NCBI GenBank assembly: GCA_037903355.1
Contig: JBAJFE010000060.1
Location: forward strand, 806,001-870,000
Source of the DNA: Trichuris trichiura
Lineage: Eukaryota > Nematoda > Enoplea > Trichinellida > Trichuridae
Reading direction: 5' to 3'
Length of the DNA: 64,000 nucleotides
The first letter of the stretch is position 1, and the number at the start of each line of letters is the position of its first letter. The notes beneath the pieces were generated by a model. It saw nothing but the letters and a program-made list of their open reading frames with translations. It searched no databases and was not told the DNA's origin. Of this stretch, positions 11,636 to 22,702 are shown in pieces. A program made the translations under genes and the position numbers.

Positions 11636-14600
11636 CTATGACGGCGCTACCAACGACTCCAATTGGTCGACCTGGCTATCTTTCACGCGTCGACCCTTTC
11701 TTGGCTTTTGTAGCTTTTCCATTTGCTCAATCGTCTGCGGCAGGTGACAACCTTTTGTTTCGGGCAGTAGAAGAGCAAGCAAAGCGGCAATTGAAGACAA
11801 GATGCCCATGATGATCAGCGGTAAGGTGCGAGAATGGGAGGTCTGCAATCAAAGTGGTTTAGTATTTATTTCCTTCTTTCAGGTTTAATCTTCGCTCGCC
11901 AACCGCGTAAAGCACGTAAGGCTCCAACATGACGCAAATCATGGCGCTCAACGAACCAGTAGTGATGCCAATGGCTCGAACAGTAGTTGGATAGAGCTCG
12001 TTTGCGTAGGCGTACAAGATGTCAAATGAAGCGGTAATGGCGAACTTGCCAATTGTAGCCAGTATGCCAATGGCCCATTTGTGGACTATGCATGTTGGAT
12101 ATGGTTAGATTAAAGTGCTGTTCCTTTGTTACCTTCACAAACCGTTGGCCAAAGCAGGTACAAGTAGAGTGGTTAACCCACCAAAGCCCATCGATAGCAC
12201 TAAAGACCATCGCCTTCCAATTTTGTTCATTAAAGGCCAAGTGATCAACGCTGCGGGTACTTCAACAGCGCCGCTAAGGGCGAAGTTTATGTAGTCGTTT
12301 AGCTTCATGTTGGGCACATTGTACAAAAGACCATTGTAGACGGTCGAGTTGACCAACCTAATGGCAAACAGACTTTTCGTAGGAAACGTTGGCCTATCTC
12401 CTTGCTGCCTTACCATACAAACGTGATTAGCAAAGTAATTTTACGAAGAATGGGCGTTTTGAAGAGATCCAGCACCGTAGGTTTTTGTTCCGGCTTGTCA
12501 TCTTGCATGAACGACTCTCTCTATAACATATTGTTTTGAGGTGGTCCATTGAAATTTGCATTGCGCTCACGCAAGTTTCTTTTATCCTTTCGATGTTTTC
12601 GGAATTTCGATTTCTGATAGCTACGCTGGCCAGAGTATCGGTTGCTTGCACGTATTGACGTTTGGAGATGAGCCATCGTGGCGACTCCGGAATGAACCTT
12701 CAAAATAAGCGACTACTTTGAAGCAAAGCTACCCATTGGTTAGATGGCATTTTTTTCAACCGACCACCAACAAAAGAGGAAAAGTGTGCCTGGCATTGAG
12801 CATGTGACCAACAAAAGGCGCCAATTCCTGACATAATTGGCAACAATGCCTAAGGCGCACATCGAGGCGCCGTATAGGCTGCCGAACAATGTGTTTGTCC
12901 GTATGCGATAGTCATCGCCAACAAATTCGAATGCTGCAAACAGATGAGAACATACAATTCGACTATGAAAATACCGAATTTGGCAGCTGCCAACCAAGTA
13001 TAACCGCTATGGTGTAGGTGCTCGGAAAGGTGAAGCCGGCAAAAAAGCGCAAGGCCGTGAACGTTTTTACGCCAGTTGCTGCTGAGCTGGCAAAGCCAAG
13101 TAGGGAAGACATGGCAACGCATAGGAAAAGAGCTTTTTTCCTTCCGTATCTTGAAAATAGAAAGGAAAAAATGTACAACTTTTAATGTGCTATCTCAGTG
13201 GGAAGCAAGAATCCTTATGATCCTTTTGTGCTAGCCTTTGGTTGGCACCGACAATGTGGCGCAAGACAAATGATAGTCATTTACTGTTGAGCTCTATCGA
13301 TCATCATGTTTTCAGTAAGTTTAGTGAAAAAAGACAGTAGGCCAGCGACGAGATCACTCGCCTTCATTGCAACTGCTAATGGGCACAACTGGCATCTAAA
13401 CTGATTGACCGCCGCTGCGCTTCTCTATAAATCTTTCTTCGCTCGCTTTGCTTCACTGTGAAAATGCTGTGTGAGAAAATGGGCGACTTTGGAAAGTCAA
13501 AGCGACCACTATTTTCTCGAGTCGATTGTTGCCGCTTTGCTCCCCACCGGCTGTCATGTATGTTTTTATTGGGGTCGCCTATGAGCAATTTTCCATTGAT
13601 CACCGTCAATGGGGAATTTGAAACGTTGCCATCAATCGAACAACGTCCGATTTTCCTTTTGATATGAACCGCTTCGGCGGGAATACTTTGCATTTTTCGC
13701 TTTGTCAATTTCCAAAAGGTCTCTGTGGTTCAATTTTGTTTGGTGACAGTTTGCTCGAAGTACTTTTCCCTCTTGATTATGTTAGATGCGACTTGCAAAC
13801 TGTTAGTACCGCGTAAGCAAAACCGTCCTCAACCAAAGTTTCCTATTTAGGTTAAGGAAATGGCTTGGAATGCTTTTTACTTTATCCTGCCAAAATACTA
13901 ATGCATTCTGGCGTGGACAACTGTTTCCTAACTATAGACACTAAACACGTTCTCGTCAAACGTTCTCGCTTGAAATTGTTTAGTTGCGGTAGAGTATTTC
14001 TGACACTTTGTACTGACCGATACCTGTGTGAAAAAATGCGCGTATGGCCAGCATATTAACTATGGGAACTTTAAATGTTAGCTTCTAAAAGTCTGATCCG
14101 TATATTTTACCGTTGACTGACGCTTAAGCGGTTTCTTACTTTGGACTCGCAAAACACTTAAAGATAATACATGTATAAATACGTGTTACTGCTGTTAATG
14201 TCCAATTGTACGGTTAAAGTTATAAACAACGAAACTTTTATTTTTTCGTAGAATGAGTAATGTTGCGTTCATTGGTTTTGAAGTTTTCCTGCACGACTTA
14301 GGTTAAAAATGCACTGCTAGTTTCCCCTCCACTTTTCTTTTGCAAAGAGTGCTCCCCTTCTATTATCAGACAGTGCAAACATCGAAGCAGCTTCAGTTGG
14401 ACCGCGGCTCGTTCATCCTTCTCCAGTTCATCGCAAAGTTTTATTTACTCTGCCGCTTTTTGTCTTTAACTTTTTTTTTATTTCATAGAGAAAACTAAAT
14501 TTGTCAGAGCATTAACCACACGTCAGTCAACAGTTTCTGGTTGTCATAGATTTGCAAAGTCCGTAAGGTTTCCAAAATTTTAAACTTCAACGAAAGGTTA

Positions 14601-17502
14601 AAATTTCCGGCTGGAAATTTCAGAAATTAAAGCTCATCGCTTTCCAGTTGAAGTTTCCTATTTCGTTCTTTGGTCACGTCCGCAAAAAACCAATTTATGC
14701 GGAAAAATATTCACACCTTTGCCGCTAAAAGTGGCGAAGTGGTGTTGTTTATAGGCAATGACCCGCCGCTCTCAGGACGCCTTTTAACGGGGTTGCCGAA
14801 CTTGTGACTGTTTAATTCTTTTAATTTAATGTTACCATATTGATGCACTGTTTGGTTCAGTGGTTTAGCGATGGGATTGTCGTCTTTCTGGGCTCCTGGA
14901 AGTGTGGGGCACTGGACCGTTGACGTTTGACCGTGATCATCTTAACTTTCAGTCACCTCTGGGCTTTCCATCCGACCCTGTGGAATTTTGATTCGAGTGC
15001 CCACAATCAAACTTTGCCGGCGCAAAAGCCGTTGGAAAGCTATGGGGTTACGTCGAGGTGAAGCTGAAACTTCTGCATATAAAAAAAGCGTTCTGAAAGC
15101 CTCTTGTTCCTTGATAAGACAAGAAGACGTGCTATAACGGCTTTCTTGAAAGTGAAAAGTATGGAAATTTCAACTGCATGAAAAGGCATTAGAAACGCTC
15201 AACGCTTTGTAAACATTAACAGTGCGACATAATATGGCAAGCCGGATGTGGACACGTGGTCAACTGGCGAGAATGGATATCATGGGATAACAATCTTTGG
15301 TATGACCGCTGAATTTCTATCGGAAGCAAAAACAAAGAGGAATTTGACCAAAAAAGAAGTATTCAAGATGAGATCTACTCTCCGTATGAAAACTTCCTAT
15401 AGAACTGGAAAAGTAATCAAGTGTAAGTCATTTTGCTTTTTGCTTGAAAAGTATCCATCTTCTAGCAACCAGGAGACGTAGGATAGTCTTAAAACAACTT
15501 CTATAACGAAGCTTATCAGAGAGAATTGACGTTTTGAAATTACCATAACATTAAACTGGCATTGGGGCTTCAGGATATGTATATATATATGTATGTATTA
15601 AAAATTTCGAAATTTTTAGGTTCTCCTGAACTAGCAATAATGAAAGCGTACGCGCGATACTTTCTTCACAAAGCAAAGTGACGTTGCTGGTTGACCAACG
15701 TCATCTCCTTTGCACAAGTTCCAACCCTTTGCGTAATCTATCTTTGTTTAGTTTAAGTTATTTTAGTTTTAACTGTTCATGGTTTCTTTTGAATTTACAA
15801 AAGGCGTACACTTTGGCGTCCTTGAAAGTTTAATTGCAAATAGATCGACGGGCTCGCTCACCCTGTCGCCTCATTAAACATGTATTCTGCTTAAAGCGGT
15901 AAAATGCTTCGGCAGATCAGCTATTTGAATGTACAAGTAAATTTAGCTGAAAAGGTTTCAAAACTTCAAAGTACCCCCGCGCGGGACGGTTTTTATGCAG
16001 GAAAGGGCCATTTAATAAACTTAGGCTTAACAACTACGATCAAAGTGAAAATACGATAATTTGATTTACTGATTATCTTCTGTCATGAACAGTTAAAGGT
16101 CAATTGCTTTAATGTTACGTGTATCACCAAATCGTTTTTGGCGTCCGCTGCAGATGGTATCTATTAGTATTTCGTTGAGTGTTCTACATTGTCTCCCGCT
16201 CAACCCTGACGACAAACAGGTAGTTGAAACACGCATAGCGAATAGGCTGTGGGCGACAGGGACGTTAAGATGTGCTATAGAAAGCAGTTCTACATTTCAC
16301 TAGACGTAATGAATTGAAAATATTCAACGTTACGAAAAGCCTGTTTAAGTATTCTCTTCAGCAAAGCAGACAAACGATTATGTTGATAGTCGGCACATTC
16401 GGCCTTGACAGCTGCACGATAATGCTACTACGACCTACTTCGAAGTAAACATTGTCTCTGCCTATTGTTTCTCCTTTGTTGTACAGTGCTTAAAATTGGC
16501 CATTTTTATCGCGTATCTTGTCAGCGTTGTAAAAAAGCAGAAATTCTTATTGCTGAAAGCTGTATGCTATTCGCGTTCATGGCGAGCACTTCGGACCTTA
16601 CGAACGCGATTGCAAATGGCACCTTAATGTCCAATACGTTCGTAAATAAAGTGGGCTACGCTAGCAGCTGTCAGTTTTGCTTCTGCTAAAGTGATAAAGC
16701 GGTGTAGAAAAACTACAGCGATGACTTTGCATTGTTCAAGCCAACAGGTTGCACTAAAGCGCCCAATCGTTATAAGAAAACGTTTTTAGTTGTACTTAGC
16801 AAAGCGTGTTCTTATGATAAATGTAGCTGCGTAGTCACCTACCTATCAGCAATATGTCCAAAAAGCAAACTGCCGACCACTGACCCGGAATTGAATATAA
16901 TCATGCTGAGCGGTGCCCAAAAATCCAGGCCGCATACAAGACCCATCTGAACATAGTTTCAGCCTTGACGTTGACAAATGTAGTCGTAAGAGATAAATTA
17001 CCTCTGTAACTAACGTTTCGTCATATAAACTGCGGTCGTACGTCCAACCATGAGAGCATTCCAGCTCCGTAGACCTGTTGATGGTCACGATGGTTTCAGA
17101 AACTTCGTATTCATACTGCTTGCAAGAGCTAAATCCGGCATCGCTTAATGGAATTGCCATATTTTTCCACTGCAATTCCGTTAGATGTAATTCGGTTAGG
17201 TTGATAGGCGGGTGACACCAATGAGACGGAGACGCTACCACGAAAACCTGGTCAAAGAAAAGACTTTCGTCTCCGGCACATTTTTAAAAAAGAGCACTCA
17301 TCGCTGCACATAAGCGGATGACCTGCGTTGCAACAATAATTAAAGGCAGTAAGCTCACTTGGGAAAATCCTATCCAAGAACCTGTTAGACAACCCGGAAT
17401 CGCAAGCAGTGACAACAACGTCCATTGATAGTAACTCCACTGGCCCGCCATGCTTAGCAGAGCCTGAAAATCTGGCCGCTTCTTTTCTACATGTTGTTCC
17501 AT
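11636..17502 (-). CDS. SLC22-type organic ion transporter
   Basis: A major-facilitator transporter of the organic cation/anion (SLC22) family, acting in the plasma membrane. Exons on the minus strand: 17502-17359, 17247-17002, 16946-16843, 13149-12995, 12933-12765, 12697-12571, 12514-12414, 12357-12143, 12085-11904, 11842-11636. Phases agree and give 549 aa, a usual SLC22 length. Family hallmarks are a first membrane segment followed by a large extracellular loop with HWC and several cysteines, an ETLVTE-type segment before helix 2, the RYGRKK loop after helix 2, EFVGDDYR, the IPESPRWL motif after helix 6, NKIGRR after helix 8, and a C-terminal [17 protein letters not shown]. One donor (12764, GTCGGT) is weak, but the phase demands it. 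An upstream in-frame ATG at 17595 would add 31 residues; I prefer 17502 because it matches the family N-terminus. The substrate cannot be inferred. It is head-to-head with tyrosine hydroxylase. Confidence 0.9.
13150..16842 (-). other. Large intron 3 of the SLC22 gene
   Basis: A 3.7-kb intron between the exon ending in HIAD and the exon starting RYGRKK. A 110-codon stop-free stretch at 13376-13708 on the same strand (basic, serine-rich) could be an alternative first exon, but has no homology I recognise. A short AT run lies near 15577-15596. No other gene is visible. Confidence 0.7.
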
Positions 17503-17595
17503 CAGACGTCCAATTCGGGGACAAAGGTGCAATGCACCTTTTAAAGAATTGCTTATCCCAGGTGTGTTAACAACTTGACAGGCAGAAGTGGCCAC

Positions 17596-19331
17596 AAGAA
17601 AAATCGTGTTTCTTGATCTTGTTTGGCCGCAAGGTTGATAAAAATCACCCGTGACAAATGACGTCGATACGAGTTGAATTAAGTGTAGTGAACAAGCGTT
17701 GCGTGTGTGCTCGGTCGAAAGAACTTGACTGCAACGAGCAGAAGTTGCAACGCTGGTGACTACGAGTAACGAACAATGGCATCATAAGATAGTGTTAACC
17801 TGTCACATACTAATCCTAACATATTGAAAAGTTGCTGTTGCTCTAAAAACGTTAAAAACAATAGCTGTAAGCTTACGCAGACAATCACTTCCACTGCACC
17901 ACTCATAAGTTTATGCAAGACACCTTCCCGATCCTTTCCTCACAGGCTCAGAGTTTTTCAAGCATTCGTAACGCCTATACCTCTTTCATATGCACTAACA
18001 ACTAACCATCGTTTAGTTCCTTGTTTTAACTCTGCGCGAAGCATACGTCTTTCAGTGGCATCATTTAAAGTAAACAGGAATTCAGCGCATTGCCAAATGG
18101 AGTACGATTGCTAAGCAGTTGGTCATTACTAGCGTGGAACTGTTTATTTCGCCTATATTTTTGATTTACTGGTTATTGCTTGAAAATAACAAAAATTCGT
18201 GTGCTTACAATTTTTACATTTTGACTACCATTGTCCCAAGATAAATGGTGCAGTGTTGAGTTCCGCATTGTTCGTAAAACTGGTGCTGGAAAATACGACT
18301 ACACCTTATTTTACCATTGTATGCAAGAAGTTTTTTGTCATGGTTTTTTTAAACCAATAAGACTTAACGTATCAACCTAAACTGCCAGCGAAGGTTTACC
18401 TGTACGTCAATGTATGCTATGTTTGACCTGAAGAAATAGGAAAGATTAATTGAGCTAACAAAGGTCACTCTTCTTATACGCTTCTACATTTAAGTGGATA
18501 TAAAAAAGTTAAGTAAATTCAAGCACAAGACGTCAACGTTGTCCGAAATTCTTTCACCCAACTTACACCACAGAACAAACGTTAAAGTCTTCAGGTGCGG
18601 CTGGATAGGTAGCATTCTGTTCAGGCATCCTATGACTTAGAGTACAATGTAGAGACAGAGAAAAAGGTATGTCTAGTACAGAAAGATTAATCAGGAAGAC
18701 CTTTACATCATACATGAGACCACAACAAGGTTCATCGGGTTAAAGAAGCGTGATGCTCTGCAATAGAATAAAACGCATACAGATGCTAATCTATTCAGCC
18801 GAGCCAGTTATACCCACAGTTCCAATATGTTGACCAGTTTTTCACGGTTCCTTGGATGGACAACTTATGGGGATTCTACTGTATTTAGAATTAAAAAATC
18901 TTGACAGTTTGTTAACAAAGCACGTTACAGCATTTAAAATACCGGACTTTTCGGAAATCAATCATTTATCAGTTACATAAACAAAGCTGTTTAAGCAGAC
19001 TGACTTTGCAAAATACGGCAAAGTATCTTGCAGCAATATTCAAATTGTGCTGCCTTGAATGCCCGACACTTTTCTGTCATCATCATAATTATGCCATCAA
19101 ACCGTCAAGGCTAAGTGCTTATTCTTTTGTAAGAGAAACGTTTCGATTTATTGATAGCTTAATTTTCAAATTTCGTATTTCAACTTGCTTGCTTGTAATC
19201 AGATTCTTATAGATTGACAACACAAAGCGTGTGTTGACAATGCTATAAGAAAGGCTTACTTCCTGTTAGGCGTCACATTCGCAATTTGCAGGCCTCTCAC
19301 GATCCCTTATACGCTCTTATCGCATAGAAAA
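17596..19331. promoter_or_regulatory. Divergent promoter region, SLC22 / tyrosine hydroxylase
   Basis: About 1.7 kb of non-coding DNA separates the two divergently transcribed genes. A compact cluster near 18949-18964 holds an ETS-like core (TTTCGGAAAT) overlapping a PBX/Exd-like ATCAATCA, about 370 bp upstream of the hydroxylase start. The dopaminergic regulatory logic known in C. elegans uses ETS, homeodomain and PBC factors, so this is a candidate element by inference only. Confidence 0.4.
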
Positions 19332-22047
19332 ATGCCGAACGAACAGGTATTAACAAAATTTTAAAAGATTAGAAAGTCTATGGTTAAGCGCAGCAAACCT
19401 TTAGGTGGACACCAATGGTTCATGCAAAAGAAGCAGTTTGATAAAGGATGCCCAGAATATTCGAAGGGTGGAGTTGGAGAGAAAGCAGAGCTTACGAGAG
19501 ACTGTAAGACAACTACCGACAGATTTGGAAGTCTTTGACGCGCTGTACGGAGAGCAGTTGGATTTGTTGGAAAAAAAGCCGGAGGAAACGGCTGAGTTTG
19601 CTGTGATTTTTTCTAGCAACGATACATCGTTCGCTCTGACCAGAACAACTCACCTCTTCAAGGTAAAAGCTAAGATAGCTTCAGTAGGAAACCATTAGCG
19701 ACTTCTCAAACATTCCATCGCTGCTGAGCGACAAAGACAACTTACCTCAAAAATTCATAGCCATTTCACCTATAAGCGTTTAGGAATTCAACATTGAACT
19801 TCTCCATATGGAAGTGCAAAAATCGGAAGCAAATTTTAAAATGTTGGTCGAATTTCTTGCCACCAAACATTCGCTTCTGCAGTTTATCAACGGGTTGAAA
19901 CAGGAGTCCAAAATAACCATTCTGAAAATATGCTTTCGAAATATGCCCGGTAAGCTTCGCGCGCTGTTCTTAAAAAGTGATAGTGGAAGACGTCTTTCAA
20001 TTCCTTTCAGTTCAAGAAGTTCCCATGAACATTTATGAACTGGATAAATTCCTTTATGCCGACACTATCAGTATAGACAATGCCGCATTGAGAAAAGAGG
20101 TGAGTCGACCGCTTCATGTTCTCAATAACTATAGGGCCTTTTGAAACGAGTCGTACGTGAGCAAAGGTCATTTTTTTTAAAACTAATATTTGTCCTCTGC
20201 ACGTAAAAGATAATTAATTTGACTTCTTTCAAAATTTTTAGCATCAAAAGAAATTTCTGTTTTCAGGCACATGATGACCCCGAATACAGCTCACGTCGGC
20301 TGTTCTTTGCTGAACTCGCAAGTCAGCACAAAAGGTAACTTTTCCAACTTGTATTAATACTTTCAAGCAGCGTATCCTTTTCGAGTGGAAGCCCTATTCC
20401 CACAGTAACGTATACCGAAAAAGAAAACAACACTTGGTAAGTATTACGTTTGTGTATGGTGAAGATACCTAGATTTAAACAATGCCTTTGGAGATTAAAA
20501 GGAAAAAAGGTCCTACACTTTACTGTTGAAAATCCTTCGCAGAAACTCTACTGAGCAATAGGAAGATCAGAGATGCGCTATGACAATAGATAGCTTGCTC
20601 TATTTGTGGCTTAATAAATTTTCAAACTCATATGCAAAGCAGTAATAAAGCGAAGGGATAAAAATTTCATCCAGAAGCATTCAGACATACTGGTGCTGTA
20701 CTAAGCGTGCAAAATTTTAATATACAACTTAGCAAAAAAAGGTTTTCATTTGCCTGAGCTGCGGAAGGGTAATCTGTGAATGACATATTCGATAATCGAC
20801 CAACGGTCAACCTAAAATACTTAAGGAAGGAAGTCTACCTGAAGCTTAGATCAATGCATGAAAAATACGCTTGCAAGCAATACTTGAACAATCTGTCCGT
20901 GTTGGAAGAAAAAGCCAACTTCAGCCCCGACTTTATTCCTCAACTCGAAGACGTTTCCCGGTTTCTGAAAAGTGAGTACTTTTCCAAAGCATTTCTGCGA
21001 CGCTCACCGAAATGCCTTTGCTTAATGTTGGCAACTAAAAATTGGCCATTTTTAGCTCAAACTGGCTTTCAATTAAAGCCGGCCAGCGGACTAGTAACTC
21101 CCAGAACATTTTTGGCTTGTTTAGCTTTGCGAGTATTCCCCTGTACGCAGTACGTTCGATACTGGAAATCACCACACCACACTACGGAGCCGTAAGTTTC
21201 ATACTTTGACAAATAAGGAAAATAGGTGTAGCAATGAATTTCATTAAAAAGTATCTAATCACAACATTAAAACAGAAGAAAACGTCTTCATATATATATG
21301 GCCGTATAACAATAAACGAAAGAGGTTATTGTGGGGTGATTCGACTTATGCTCTTTTTAAAGCGATTGCATTCACGAACTTCTCGGCCACGTTCCCATGT
21401 TGGCTGACTGTCGCTTAGCGGATTTAAGCCAACTTATAGGATTGGCTTCTCTTGGCGTCTCTGACGAAGATGTGGAAAAAATCGCCACTGTTAGTATTAT
21501 AAGCACTTAAATTCCTTGCTTTCATCAAACTAATTTTAGCTCTATTGGTTTACCATAGAATTTGGCTTATGCAAAGAGAATGGTCGCACAAAGGCTTTTG
21601 GCGCGGGCTTACTTTCGTCACACGGCGAACTGGAGGTAAGTTATGAAAAGAAACGTCTGTTCTTCAAAGTCAACATTTTGCTCTTCACAGCACGCCCTAT
21701 CAGACAAGCCTGAACATCAAGAATTCGATCCGAGCATTACCAGCGTTACAAAATATCAGGATCAAAACTACCAGGATTTGTACTTTGTTACGGAATCAAT
21801 TGAAGATGCCATCGTAAAGCTTGAGTAAACAACTTAGCAATTTCTACTGCACCCAGTTATCGCCTTGAGCTTTTTAAGGAAGTTCGCTAGCCAACTCAAG
21901 CGCCCACACAACTTTTGGTACGATCCATACAAGCAGTCTTTGACCAAATTAATAACTAGAGCAGATGTCGAAAAAGTCGCAAAAGAACTAAAGAAAGAGA
22001 TGGCAAGATGTTGCCGCTTCAATGATTTGCTGTGCCGTCATTGGTGA
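19332..22047 (+). CDS. cat-2: Tyrosine 3-monooxygenase (tyrosine hydroxylase)
   Basis: Converts tyrosine to L-DOPA with tetrahydrobiopterin, iron and O2; the first step of dopamine synthesis in neurons. Exons: 19332-19346, 19405-19662, 19784-19949, 20011-20099, 20267-20334, 20386-20436, 20826-20971, 21056-21191, 21363-21489, 21540-21635, 21691-21824, 21879-22047; phases agree, 484 aa (human enzyme 497). The first exon has only five codons. Iron ligands are visible as HELLGH (His314, His319) and the Glu of FTIEFGL (Glu359); the 5- and 45-residue spacings equal those of the human enzyme. The N-terminus carries KRSSLIKDA, matching the regulatory Ser40 region of vertebrate TH, followed by a poorly conserved ACT-like regulatory region. 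The segment [16 protein letters not shown] matches TH better than tryptophan or phenylalanine hydroxylase. The C-terminal tetramerisation helix is short and basic. Confidence 0.93.
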
Positions 22048-22702
22048 AAGCTAGCAACTTCGAACTAACCCGCCTGCAATCATTTCCCTAATTCTTAATG
22101 GCTAACGTAAAAAGCTTTTTAAGCTTGTCGCCCTTTTTTCATCAGTTCTGATTTCGTAGAATGAAACCTACTCTTTTTTAGTTACTACCATACCGCTTTT
22201 TTCAAAATGTTTCGAATGGCGTTACCGGTGAACGTTTTTCTTAATTTTTACCTACGGTATGACTCTCATTTTGTACCAATGTCTGTAATGATGGTGAAAT
22301 TTTTGAGCTATTATGCGTTGCTGACAGATAACCAGACACGCTTACGCCGGCTCGTGTATGACCTGAAAGCTTTACAGTTTCAAAACTAAGGTAATATCTT
22401 TGTCTAACAGGAAAACTGGCCGTATTACAAGACGTGGTGGAACGTGGAAACGCAGCACGTTATTGAACTAAGACTTCCAAAGGCAACATAATCTCAAAAC
22501 ACGTTTACACGCAATCACTAACGCGAACAACTTAAACGACTGACCACTCTCATCAGCTTAGCTCTAAAATAGACTAGAAAACTTAATGAGACGATGAAAA
22601 TGAAAAAGAAAAATTTAATTCATTGATAAAATATACTACACACCGGCTAACAGGTTACACTAAGGGTTTTTAAGTTAAAAGCGTCTGCTATTACTACAGG
22701 TT
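22048..22702. other. Convergent intergenic region
   Basis: A 655-bp gap between the stop codons of tyrosine hydroxylase (+) and the CID protein gene (-). Only 3' UTRs are expected here; I see no gene. Confidence 0.7.

Noticed and set aside
13376..13708. 110-codon frame on the minus strand inside the SLC22 intron
   Set aside because: No homology recognised and no clear splice link; kept only as a remark in the intron entry.
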